38,709 nt of DNA from Prevotellaceae bacterium UBA6417 (lineage in GTDB: Bacteria > Bacteroidota > Bacteroidia > Bacteroidales > Bacteroidaceae), in the NCBI GenBank assembly GCA_002439755.1, contig DJPH01000011.1:1-38709 (forward strand). Direction: 5' to 3'. Position numbers and translations under genes: made by a program. Positions 18,009 to 25,399 of this stretch are shown here, piece after piece; position 1 is the stretch's first letter; each line of letters starts with the position of its first letter. The notes below the pieces were generated by a model. It saw only the letters and a program-made list of their open reading frames with translations. It ran no database searches and was not told the DNA's origin.

Positions 18009-20462
18009 ATGAGGAAGAGATTTTTTACGGCGGCAATGTCACTTATGTTGGCATTGACTGGGCATGCACAGATTCCTGGAGATATCACGGAAAAGGATAT
18101 TGAGCGTGCCAATGAACTTGTTTCAAAAATGACGCTTGACGAGAAAATTTCGCTTATAAGTGGAAATGAAGACGGCATGTCACTGCGCCCTGTAAAGCGT
18201 TTGGGAATACCCGCGCTTCAAATGCACGACGGCCCGCAAGGAATAGGGCAAGGCATAAAGGGGCTGTTTTTCCCATGCGGGATGCTCACTGCTGCCACGT
18301 GGGACAGGAGCATGGCAAGACTCGTAGGCGAAAGCCTTGCAACCGACTTCAAAGACCACAACACAGATGTTATTCTCGGTCCCGGAGTGAACGTTTACCG
18401 TGCCACACTTTGCGGACGCAATTTTGAATACTTCGGTGAAGACCCGTATCTTGCAAGCGAGACAGCGAAGCAATATATATTGGGCGTGCAGTCAAAAGGG
18501 GTTATAGCCACTATAAAGCATTTTGCTGCCAACAACATGGAGTGGGGGCGCACGTTCGTGAATTCGAACGTTGACTTGCGTACGTTGAACGAAATTTATC
18601 TTGCCACGTTCCGTAAGGCAGTAAAGGAGGCGAAAGTCGGGGCTGTGATGGACAGCTACAACCTGCTCTACGGGCTCCACACGACAGAGAGCCGTTATCT
18701 CAATATTGATTTGCTGAGAAAGAAATGGGGGTTCAAAGGCATAGTGATGAGCGATTGGGGAGCGGTGCACTCTACTGTTGCAACGGCAAATGGCGGGCTT
18801 GACATCGAAATGCCCAGCTCGCAATATTGGAAGCCGGAACTCATCAAAGAAGCTCTTTCAAAAGGCCTTGTGTCGGAGGCAACAATAAACGAGAAAGTGC
18901 AACACATACTTCAAACGATGAGTGCGTTCGGAATTCTTGACAAGAAAGAGGACAAGAAAACCGAACCTTATGAAAAACCTGAATTGAAAGCTGCCGCATT
19001 GAAAATCGCTGAAAGCGGAATAACCCTGCTTAAAAACGATAACAATGTGTTACCTATAGGGAGACAGAAGTTTGCCGTTATCGGTCCCAATGCAGACAAA
19101 ATAGCCCGCGGTGGCGGTAGCGGTCAAGTGAACTTTTATTCTGCCGTAACACCGTGGGACGGAATCAGAAACGTTTTCGGCAAACAGGCGTCATTCATTT
19201 CCGATGAAAAATATATGACTCCAATAAAAGGGGCGTTTTTTACCGATACTTCTTTGAGCCGCCCCGGCCTGAAAGCAGAATACTTTAGCAACAAAAACTT
19301 TGAAGGTATACCGTTGTTTACAAGGACGGAGGAAAGTCCGGCAATTTCAAACAGCACAAAAAATCCCGAAGGTATACCAAACGAAAACTTCTCAATACGC
19401 TGGAGCGGAGTGCTTAAGGCTCCAAGTACAGGAACAATAATATTCCAGTTTAAAGGTGATGACGGCTACCGCATGACTGTTGACGGAAATATTTTGTGCA
19501 ACGAATGGAGAGATCAAGCAGCAAGAAAATCATCATGTACACTTAAAACGGAAGCCGGAAAGACTTATAACATTACGATAGAATACTACCAGGGCGCATC
19601 TGATCGGCAGTTTGATTTTACCATGTACGAGTATGACTTTGGCAGACTTGACGCACAACTCAAAAACTTCAGTACGGCAGTGATAGTGGTTGGGTATGAC
19701 ACAGACACAGAAGGTGAAGGCTTCGACAGGACTTTTGACCTTCCCAACCCACAAAACGAACTCATTTCCCATATTGCATCCGAAGTTAAGAATGTTATCG
19801 TTGTGGCAAATTCGGGCGGAGGTTTCAATTTTATGCCATGGATAGATAACGTGAAAGGTGTTGTTATGGCTTGGTATCCCGGACAAGAGGGCGGTACAGC
19901 CATTGCGAACATTCTGAAAGGAACAGTGAATCCAAGCGGAAAACTTCCCATGTCAATAGAAAAGCGATGGGAGGATAATCCCGCACACGACAACTTCTTT
20001 GCCCCCGACGGTTCGAAGGAAATCACATATAAAGAGGGGCTTTTCTATGGGTATAGGGGATATGACGTGCAGAACAAAAGCCCGCTGTTTCCGTTTGGCT
20101 TCGGGCTGAGCTACACAACTTTTTCGTATTCAGGCATAAAAGCCAGCCCACTTGGCAAAAACCGCCTGCGTGTTACATTCAGTATTACCAACACAGGACG
20201 CAGAGCGGGTGCTGAAGTGGCGCAACTGTATGTTAGTCCATTAAAATCCAAAGTGGTGAGACCGGTTAAGGAATTGAAGGGCTACGAAAAAGTTTACCTT
20301 GAAAAAGGAGAGTCTAAAACTGTTGAAATAGAACTAAACGAAGACGCGTTCTCTTATTACGACATAACGTCCGAAGATTTTGTTCCGGACAACGGTAGTT
20401 TCAGAATAATGGTAGGGTCGTCATCTGATAATCTGCCTCTGCAGACAGATGTGAACTTTTAG
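18009..20462 (+). CDS. Secreted GH3 beta-glucosidase-like enzyme with PA14 insert
   Basis: An 817-residue family 3 glycoside hydrolase that removes terminal beta-linked sugars. The ATG at 18009 opens a signal peptide cut near GHAQ; the GTG at 17988 lies too near the promoter. Order of parts: the GH3 N-terminal barrel (about 30-310) with KHFAANN (Lys170, His171) and nucleophile Asp249 in VMSDWGAVHS; the GH3 C-terminal sandwich, split by a PA14 domain at about 420-545 (GLKAEYFSNKNFEG to RQFDFTMYEYDFG); acid/base candidate Glu570 in TEGEGFDR; and a fibronectin-III-like end (about 710-815). PA14 inserted in GH3 is a known layout that shapes substrate access. The exact sugar (glucoside, galactoside or GlcNAc) is not readable. 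It faces the maturase gene convergently. Confidence 0.93.
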   Translation: MRKRFFTAAMSLMLALTGHAQIPGDITEKDIERANELVSKMTLDEKISLISGNEDGMSLRPVKRLGIPALQMHDGPQGIGQGIKGLFFPCGMLTAATWDRSMARLVGESLATDFKDHNTDVILGPGVNVYRATLCGRNFEYFGEDPYLASETAKQYILGVQSKGVIATIKHFAANNMEWGRTFVNSNVDLRTLNEIYLATFRKAVKEAKVGAVMDSYNLLYGLHTTESRYLNIDLLRKKWGFKGIVMSDWGAVHSTVATANGGLDIEMPSSQYWKPELIKEALSKGLVSEATINEKVQHILQTMSAFGILDKKEDKKTEPYEKPELKAAALKIAESGITLLKNDNNVLPIGRQKFAVIGPNADKIARGGGSGQVNFYSAVTPWDGIRNVFGKQASFISDEKYMTPIKGAFFTDTSLSRPGLKAEYFSNKNFEGIPLFTRTEESPAISNSTKNPEGIPNENFSIRWSGVLKAPSTGTIIFQFKGDDGYRMTVDGNILCNEWRDQAARKSSCTLKTEAGKTYNITIEYYQGASDRQFDFTMYEYDFGRLDAQLKNFSTAVIVVGYDTDTEGEGFDRTFDLPNPQNELISHIASEVKNVIVVANSGGGFNFMPWIDNVKGVVMAWYPGQEGGTAIANILKGTVNPSGKLPMSIEKRWEDNPAHDNFFAPDGSKEITYKEGLFYGYRGYDVQNKSPLFPFGFGLSYTTFSYSGIKASPLGKNRLRVTFSITNTGRRAGAEVAQLYVSPLKSKVVRPVKELKGYEKVYLEKGESKTVEIELNEDAFSYYDITSEDFVPDNGSFRIMVGSSSDNLPLQTDVNF

Positions 20463-20542
20463 TCTTTTGGACGTTCAAGTTCATTGCAGTTACCCTATAC
20501 TTACGGCAGGAATCAGATTTTAGGATAATGCATAAACAAACG

Positions 20543-21790
20543 TTAGTCTGAATCATAAGGGAGCATTCCCTGACGAATCCATTCCATGACATCGGCTGGT
20601 GCTTCATCGTGCATCAGCCGATGCTTCATATAATCCATATATGGAGCGACATGTTTATAGAAACGTTTATATCCTTCGCATAGGAAATTCAAACCGGGCT
20701 CACCGTCCCGTGTAAGTGCAAAACGGTTTTTAGGACACTCTCCATGGCATGCAAAGAGAAAATCACAATTGCGGCATTGGGAAGGTAAAAGTTTGTTCTT
20801 GTTTTGCCCGAACTGCATTTGACGTTGGCTGTACATCATTTCAGTCAACGTCTGTTGCCTAATATTGCCGAGTTTGTATTCTGGAAAGACAAAATGGTCG
20901 CAGCTGTAAACGTCACCGTTGAATTCTATAACTCCTGCGTGTCCGCAAGTTTCAGCCATGGAACAAATGCCTGGAGTCATATTCATCCAATTGGCTAATG
21001 TGGCGTCAAATAGCTGAATAAAAATTTTGCCTACGTCATTTTTTACCCATTCGTCAAACAAGGTGCAAAGAAATTCGCCCCATTGTGCGGGCTGAACCGA
21101 AAATTCGGTCAATTCCATTGGGCTCTTTTCAAAGGGTGCCGCCAGACGGCAACCGTTTTTGTGGGGCGAAAGTCGTTCTACAATTGGTGTGAATTGTATG
21201 TAATGACAGCCTATTTCTTTGAAGAAAGAATAGAAGTCCAACGGATAGTCGGAATTATAATCGTTTATTACTGCTAATGCATTCCATTCTACTCCGAAAC
21301 GGTTTAGCAGGCGTATGCCATTCATTACTTGCCTGAATGATGGCAAACCGGATTTGGAACGCCGGTATTCGTCGTGGAATTCCTGTGACCCATCAATGGA
21401 AACACCTACCAGCCATCCGTTGTCCTTGAAGAAACGGCACCAGTCTTCTGTCAATAACGTGCCGTTGGTCTGGATGGCATTGTCTATTCTTCGGCCATTG
21501 GCGTAACGATGCTGCAGCTTAACGGCCTTTTTATAAAAGGACAGTGGCCGCATCAGTGCTTCTCCGCCGTGCCACGTAAATAATACTTGTGGCAAGGTCT
21601 GCATTTCGATGTATTGCTTTATAAACTCTTCCAGCAAGTCGTCGCTCATTATGTGGTTCTTGCTGTGTGGGTACAGGTGCGATTTCTCTGTATAATAGCA
21701 GTATGAGCAAGCCAGATTGCACAGTGAGCCTACTGGCTTGGCCATCATGTATGCAGGTTTGGCAAAGGGTGAGATTGTGGCGCCTCTCAT
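20543..21790 (-). CDS. Anaerobic sulfatase maturase (radical SAM/SPASM)
   Basis: A 415-residue anSME that oxidises the active-site Ser or Cys of sulfatases to formylglycine without oxygen. The radical-SAM cluster is bound by Cys24, Cys28 and Cys31 (SLCNLACSYCYY). FTWHGGEALMRPLSFYKKA is the typical anSME continuation. The C-terminal SPASM region holds further Cys sets (CSMAETCGHAG, YSCDHFVFP, CRNCDFLFACHGECPKNRF) for two auxiliary [4Fe-4S] clusters. Length and motifs are complete. It starts 9 bases after the GH35 stop on the same strand, so the two are probably one operon, and it is convergent with GH3. Its likely client is the Ser-type sulfatase at 16288-17868, plus others elsewhere. No terminator-like hairpin is evident in the 80 bases between it and GH3. 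Confidence 0.95.
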   Translation of the reverse strand: MRGATISPFAKPAYMMAKPVGSLCNLACSYCYYTEKSHLYPHSKNHIMSDDLLEEFIKQYIEMQTLPQVLFTWHGGEALMRPLSFYKKAVKLQHRYANGRRIDNAIQTNGTLLTEDWCRFFKDNGWLVGVSIDGSQEFHDEYRRSKSGLPSFRQVMNGIRLLNRFGVEWNALAVINDYNSDYPLDFYSFFKEIGCHYIQFTPIVERLSPHKNGCRLAAPFEKSPMELTEFSVQPAQWGEFLCTLFDEWVKNDVGKIFIQLFDATLANWMNMTPGICSMAETCGHAGVIEFNGDVYSCDHFVFPEYKLGNIRQQTLTEMMYSQRQMQFGQNKNKLLPSQCRNCDFLFACHGECPKNRFALTRDGEPGLNFLCEGYKRFYKHVAPYMDYMKHRLMHDEAPADVMEWIRQGMLPYDSD

Positions 21791-21799
21791 GTTTATTGT

Positions 21800-23482
21800 T
21801 TACAGCGGATAACTATATAGCGACATTTTATACACGCCCGAGTATTTAAAGCGATTTTGCCATTCCGGCAGATGCATTCGCTGTGACGATACGTCTGTAT
21901 ATGGTGCAGGTATGTCAAAGCCGAAGCTCTTATAAGGCGCATTCGGCATTCTCCCACGCAGGTAAAGCATCGAATGGTGTGCGGTCTGGTCTCCGTTTAG
22001 GATAACTTTTGTATGCCATTTGCTTCCTTTCCATTCAATTTCTTCTGCAAAACCTATGCGGCATTCCATTCCGGTTTTGATGGCTTTGGGCTTAATGAAA
22101 CAGCCTACGCCTGCCACGAGAAATTGGTCTTTGCCTGTTTGGATGATAAGGCCGTGTGCATTCTTTTCCCCTTTTATGTAATGGACTTCAAGCCGGTAAT
22201 CGCCCATGGTAAATTGTACCGTATCTTTAGTCGTATCGTTGGCTTGCCTGACGAAACCATGCATGTTTCCTTTTCCTTGGTTTTCGGATATTACGGGCAA
22301 CAGTTCTGAAAGAGTCTGGTATTCCCCTAACAGGTAGGGGGCGTTATAGGTGTCTTCAATTGCAAAAGGTGCGAAGCACATGGCGTTGTGCTCGGCAAAA
22401 GCGTAATAGGCCGGTCCCATTGTACGGCTTGTTTCAGGTATAAACAGAGGATTGTCAAAGCGGTGATACTGTTGGCAAATATTCCTGAAGTCGGGATTAT
22501 AAATATCCGGTGAAAGCCAATCCAATGATGGAGCTGCCGCCTTATAAATGTCTATGACTTTTGATTGCGGTCCTCCGCATGGTGACCATCGGCCGGGCTT
22601 TTCGTCATCACTGGATGCCAACCAACAATTGGTATACATGGGAAGTGCGTAGATTTCCTTACCGGCTTTGGCAATCTCTTCAAGATATTCGGCGTAGGCA
22701 TAACTCATCAAGAACTGTCGTGCATCGAAATTGTCTCCAAAAAGTTGCAACCATGTACCACGTTTTCTGTATCCGTTTTCTGCCCACCGTTGAAGCAGGC
22801 GCTTTCCCAAAACTTTTTTATGTTTTTGCAGATATGAGATAAGTTTTTGTGGCACATCGCTGTTAAGAGCCTGTAAGGCTTCTTTCCCGTGATCCATATC
22901 CATAAATACGCCAACTTCGTTTTCTACTTGTACAACAGAAATCAGTTTATGTGTATCAGTCTTTTTAATGTGCCTCATGAGCTGTGCAAATGCTCGTGCA
23001 TCGGCTTTGCATGCTTCTTTGCAAAAGGGTGAAATCATAGAAGAACTGGTTCCGTCTGGCTGTTTGGCGTGAAAATATTTTCTTGTGTTTTGCTTGACCC
23101 ACATAGGCACATATGATGATTCTCCGTTTTTCCATGAACCAAACCATGCCAAAACAATGCGCATTTCATATTTTACGGCCAATTGAATAGTGTAATCAAT
23201 GACTGAATAGTCGAATCTGCCTTCTTCAGGCTCGAACTGTTCCCAACCCAAAGTTGTAATTACAGAATTGAGTTGCATGGCCTTGAGTGTTTTCATGGCT
23301 GCTTCTAACGACTCGCGGGTGGAAGATGTGGAATTGTGTAATTCACCGCATAATAGAAGATAAGGATTCCCATTGGCGAAGAGGCGTTGTGTGCCGTTAA
23401 TCACCTTTAGTTCTGTCGGAGATTGGGCGACCAATGTCACAAGCACAGACAAACTTGCGATAAAGGATAATAGTCTTTTCAT
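21800..23482 (-). CDS. Secreted GH35-like beta-galactosidase
   Basis: A 560-residue family 35-type glycosidase with a signal peptide (MKRLLSFIASLSVLVTLVAQ). The barrel begins PYLLLCGELHNSTSS and includes LNSVITTLGWEQFEPEEGRF. Acid/base Glu189 lies in VQVENEVG and nucleophile Glu350 in FIPETSR, both in place. A C-terminal beta domain of about 150 residues follows; in Bacteroidales GH35 proteins this is the DUF5597-like type. It probably releases beta-galactosyl residues in the periplasm or at the surface. Specificity is not deducible. It is first in a two-gene minus-strand operon with the sulfatase maturase and has a recognisable -7 box 29 bases upstream. GH42 is the main alternative family. 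Confidence 0.88.
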   Translation of the reverse strand: MKRLLSFIASLSVLVTLVAQSPTELKVINGTQRLFANGNPYLLLCGELHNSTSSTRESLEAAMKTLKAMQLNSVITTLGWEQFEPEEGRFDYSVIDYTIQLAVKYEMRIVLAWFGSWKNGESSYVPMWVKQNTRKYFHAKQPDGTSSSMISPFCKEACKADARAFAQLMRHIKKTDTHKLISVVQVENEVGVFMDMDHGKEALQALNSDVPQKLISYLQKHKKVLGKRLLQRWAENGYRKRGTWLQLFGDNFDARQFLMSYAYAEYLEEIAKAGKEIYALPMYTNCWLASSDDEKPGRWSPCGGPQSKVIDIYKAAAPSLDWLSPDIYNPDFRNICQQYHRFDNPLFIPETSRTMGPAYYAFAEHNAMCFAPFAIEDTYNAPYLLGEYQTLSELLPVISENQGKGNMHGFVRQANDTTKDTVQFTMGDYRLEVHYIKGEKNAHGLIIQTGKDQFLVAGVGCFIKPKAIKTGMECRIGFAEEIEWKGSKWHTKVILNGDQTAHHSMLYLRGRMPNAPYKSFGFDIPAPYTDVSSQRMHLPEWQNRFKYSGVYKMSLYSYPL

Positions 23483-23510
23483 AATTCAAATATGGTTTAT
23501 TATGGTGTGG

Positions 23511-23518
23511 CAAATGTA
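23511..23518 (-). promoter_or_regulatory. Bacteroidota -7 box for the GH35-maturase operon
   Basis: On the minus strand this reads TACATTTG, followed by CCA, a full match to TAnnTTTG. It predicts a short leader of about 20-25 bases before the ATG at 23482. No clear -33 TTTG is seen upstream. Confidence 0.45.
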
Positions 23519-23612
23519 CAATAAAATAATGGTTTTCCCTACTGATTGAATAAAAAGCTCTATTAGATAAGTTTTGGTGTTGATGGAGGGTTAAGAGTAA
23601 TCATGGATGATT

Positions 23613-23777
23613 TCAAAATTCATCAATTCTTTTTTGTCGCAATGAGCTGCCACTTTTCAATGGAACATATAGATTGGTACATGCGGTGAGTTTGATTTCC
23701 TCGTCGGCCAGAAAGTCCTTATTGTTTGTAAGTTTTCCCTTGAGAATCTTTGCTGTTTGTTGCCCGAATGCTTGATG
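23613..23777 (-). pseudogene. Possible remnant of a LacI-family regulator (C-terminus)
   Basis: A minus-strand frame stays open for 54 codons between TAG (23780-23778) and TGA (23615-23613), without a start codon near its beginning. It reads FGQQTAKILKGKL, then EEIKLTACTNLYVPLKSGSS. The spacing of an Ala/Leu helix after a Gly-Gln, then a strand ending in a hydrophobic-Pro/Arg-Leu-x-Ser motif, is how the sugar-binding domain of LacI-type regulators ends. The rest of such a gene is missing; upstream sequence in this frame is interrupted and merges into the repeat array. It would have been transcribed towards the GH35 gene. The family call is my pattern reading and could be wrong. Confidence 0.35.
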
Positions 23778-23796
23778 CTATTTTCGTTTTGCCATT

Positions 23797-23919
23797 GTAA
23801 ATTGCAGTTTTGCGGCAATATTTTGTAAAACCAAGTCTTGATCCAATGTAACCAAGACTTGGTTGTAAGTAACCAGGACTTGGTTTTTATCGATCAAGAC
23901 TTGGTTCTGCAATTTTTAC
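23797..23919. repeat. Inverted repeat bracketing the palindrome array
   Basis: GTAAATTGCAG at 23797-23807 is matched in inverted orientation by CTGCAATTTTTAC at 23907-23919 (two extra T in the right arm). The 99 bases between hold the 21-bp array and an ATTGC/GCAAT mini-hairpin (23801-23819). It could be the ends of a small non-coding element or the base of a large stem. Confidence 0.45.
23829..23906. repeat. Four-copy palindromic array with exact 21-bp period
   Basis: Four 15-bp units begin at 23829, 23850, 23871 and 23892, each exactly 21 bases apart with unlike 6-base spacers. The second copy, AACCAAGACTTGGTT, is a perfect palindrome around one central base. The third (AACCAGGACTTGGTT) has one change in its left arm, the first (AACCAAGTCTTGATC) diverges in its right arm and the fourth (GATCAAGACTTGGTT) in its left arm. 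The regular spacing of two helical turns puts all units on one DNA face, as in an operator array. Because 21 is a multiple of 3, both strands also read as heptads (NQDLV..), explaining the open frames over it. Confidence 0.85.
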
Positions 23920-24052
23920 GGATGTTTTTGCAACTTTCCCGCTCAAAGTGCCAAAAATGTATTGAGGTTTGCCATTTGTTTGGTGCGAATGCAGATGCAT
24001 GTTCGAATGCTTTAGCCGCAATGGTGGATAAAGGTCCATCTGCAACCATGAA

Positions 24053-24148
24053 TTAGCCTTGGCGTCTTTCTAATTTGCAGTTGATGCCGGAACATGCCGC
24101 GAGCATGCAGGTGAGAGCATATGGGCAAAACGAGAGCATTCTTTTCAT
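24053..24148 (-). CDS. Tiny lipoprotein-like reading frame
   Basis: A 31-codon frame beginning MKRMLSFCPYALTCMLAACS. It has the basic start, hydrophobic core and LAAC lipobox of a bacterial lipoprotein signal, then ends after only 11 more residues at TAA. It could be a very small lipoprotein, the surviving start of a decayed lipoprotein gene, or chance. No promoter is evident and it lies in a region with other apparent remnants. Confidence 0.2.
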   Translation of the reverse strand: MKRMLSFCPYALTCMLAACSGINCKLERRQG

Positions 24149-24298
24149 TGTTTCTCCTATGGCTTGACTCATGAGGTGGATATGTCGTTTTTGGGTTACT
24201 GTTGTGTCAATTCATAGATTGGCGGGTTAAATAATCATAAATATAAGTCTAAAGGGCGTGTCTTCTGATCTTGGAATAATAAAAAGCAAAAGGCTATA

Positions 24299-24329
24299 TT
24301 GTGATTCTCAATAAAAAAACGTAACTTTG
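24299..24329 (+). promoter_or_regulatory. Promoter of the rpsL (str) operon
   Basis: TTG at 24299-24301 (-33) and TAACTTTG at 24322-24329 (-7), separated by 20 bases, make the best Bacteroidota-type promoter in the window. It predicts a leader of about 95-100 bases before rpsL, far longer than the roughly 25-base leaders predicted for purL and GH3. Confidence 0.75.
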
Positions 24330-24349
24330 CAGCCCAAAAGGCGAGTTGT

Positions 24350-24361
24350 ACCCATATGGGT
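24350..24361 (+). promoter_or_regulatory. Perfect palindrome in the rpsL leader
   Basis: ACCCATATGGGT is a 12-base perfect palindrome about 20 bases after the predicted transcription start. It could be an operator or a small RNA structure for feedback control of the str operon. Nothing else in the leader identifies a regulator. Confidence 0.35.
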
Positions 24362-24431
24362 TGTGATAACTTGTGCCATATTGCTACGATAAAAAGAAGA
24401 ATAAGAATATAATAAATTAAAGATTAAAGAA

Positions 24432-24815
24432 ATGCCAACTATTTCACAGTTAGTTAGAAAGGGCAGAAAAGTACTTGTGGATAAGAGCAAGTCGCCGGCG
24501 TTGGATTCATGTCCTCAGCGTCGTGGTGTGTGCGTTCGCGTCTATACGACAACGCCTAAAAAGCCTAATTCTGCCATGCGTAAGGTGGCGCGTGTGCGTC
24601 TGACAAACTCTAAGGAGGTGAACTCCTATATTCCTGGTGAAGGGCACAACCTGCAGGAGCACTCGATTGTGCTGGTTCGCGGTGGTCGTGTAAAGGATCT
24701 GCCGGGTGTTCGTTATCATATCGTGCGTGGAACGCTTGATACTGCCGGTGTGGCTAACCGCACCCAGCGTCGCTCTAAATATGGCGCAAAACGCCCAAAG
24801 GCAGGTAAGAAGTAA
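24432..24815 (+). CDS. rpsL: 30S ribosomal protein uS12
   Basis: Decoding-site protein of the 30S subunit, 127 residues and complete. Conserved TPKKPNSAMRKVARVRL and GGRVKDLPGVRYH are present. Lys43 and Lys88, whose substitution gives streptomycin resistance in many bacteria, are both wild type, as is Asp89, the residue methylthiolated by RimO where present. It is the first gene of the str operon, behind a strong promoter and a ~100-base leader. The start lies in an A-rich context (AAAGATTAAAGAAATG) with no Shine-Dalgarno, normal for this phylum. Confidence 0.98.
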   Translation: MPTISQLVRKGRKVLVDKSKSPALDSCPQRRGVCVRVYTTTPKKPNSAMRKVARVRLTNSKEVNSYIPGEGHNLQEHSIVLVRGGRVKDLPGVRYHIVRGTLDTAGVANRTQRRSKYGAKRPKAGKK

Positions 24816-24902
24816 GACATTAACAAAATGGGATAGCGGAAAGGTTGAGTAAAGCGCATGCTTGAAGAACGTAGATGCAGCCCGAACCGATAAAGAAATA
24901 AA

Positions 24903-25379
24903 ATGAGAAAAGCAAAACCAAAGAAACGTCAGATTCTCCCGGATCCGAAGTTTAATGATCAGAAGGTTTCGAAGTTCGTAAATCATCTGATGTATGATGG
25001 GAAGAAAAACATTTCCTATGAAATTTTCTATGCCGCACTTGATGTTGTGGGCGAGAAAATGAAAAATGAAGAAAAACCAGCTCTTGATATTTGGAAAGAA
25101 GCTTTGGATAAGATAACGCCGCAAGTGGAAGTGAAGTCCCGCCGTATTGGTGGTGCAACATTTCAGGTTCCCACAGAAATCCGCCCTGACCGTAAAGAGT
25201 CGATATCAATGAAGAATATGATAATATTTGCTCGCAAGCGTGGCGGAAAGAGCATGGCTGAGAAATTGGCCGCAGAGATTATGGATGCCTATAATGAACA
25301 AGGTGGAGCGTTCAAGCGCAAAGAGGACTTGCACCGTATGGCTGAAGCCAACCGTGCGTTTGCTCATTTCAGATTTTAA
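24903..25379 (+). CDS. rpsG: 30S ribosomal protein uS7
   Basis: Primary binder that nucleates the 3' major (head) domain of 16S rRNA, 158 residues and complete. It begins MRKAKPKKRQILPDPKFNDQ, the usual uS7 start, with VNHLMYDGKKN and GGATFQVPTEIRPDR in the body and HRMAEANRAFAHFRF at the end. The 87-base gap after rpsL is where uS7 feedback sites lie in Escherichia coli, but I see no obvious match to that structure here. fusA follows after 20 bases. Confidence 0.98.
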   Translation: MRKAKPKKRQILPDPKFNDQKVSKFVNHLMYDGKKNISYEIFYAALDVVGEKMKNEEKPALDIWKEALDKITPQVEVKSRRIGGATFQVPTEIRPDRKESISMKNMIIFARKRGGKSMAEKLAAEIMDAYNEQGGAFKRKEDLHRMAEANRAFAHFRF

Positions 25380-25399
25380 ACAATTAAGATAGAGAAGAA

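Larger units (their letters stand above)
23519..24297. other. Long region with no intact gene
   Basis: About 780 bases lie between the GH35 promoter and the rpsL promoter without a convincing intact gene. What it holds: a 54-codon minus-strand remnant resembling the end of a LacI-type regulator (23613-23777), a four-unit palindrome array (23829-23906) bracketed by an inverted repeat (23797-23919), and a tiny lipoprotein-like frame (24053-24148). A 72-codon plus-strand frame at 23838-24056 is best explained by the repeats. The stretch 24150-24297 shows nothing recognisable. The whole reads as decayed or regulatory DNA. Confidence 0.6.

Noticed and set aside
23829..23906. CRISPR array
   Set aside because: The repeat is only 15 bp with 6-bp spacers, far too short for CRISPR, and no cas gene is near.
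23838..24056. 72-codon plus-strand gene beginning MIQCNQDLVVSNQDLV
   Set aside because: The heptad pattern is produced by the 21-bp DNA repeat, which gives a similar pattern on the opposite strand; the rest shows no recognisable domain and no promoter.
24432..24815. Streptomycin-resistance change in uS12
   Set aside because: Lys43 and Lys88 are both wild type.
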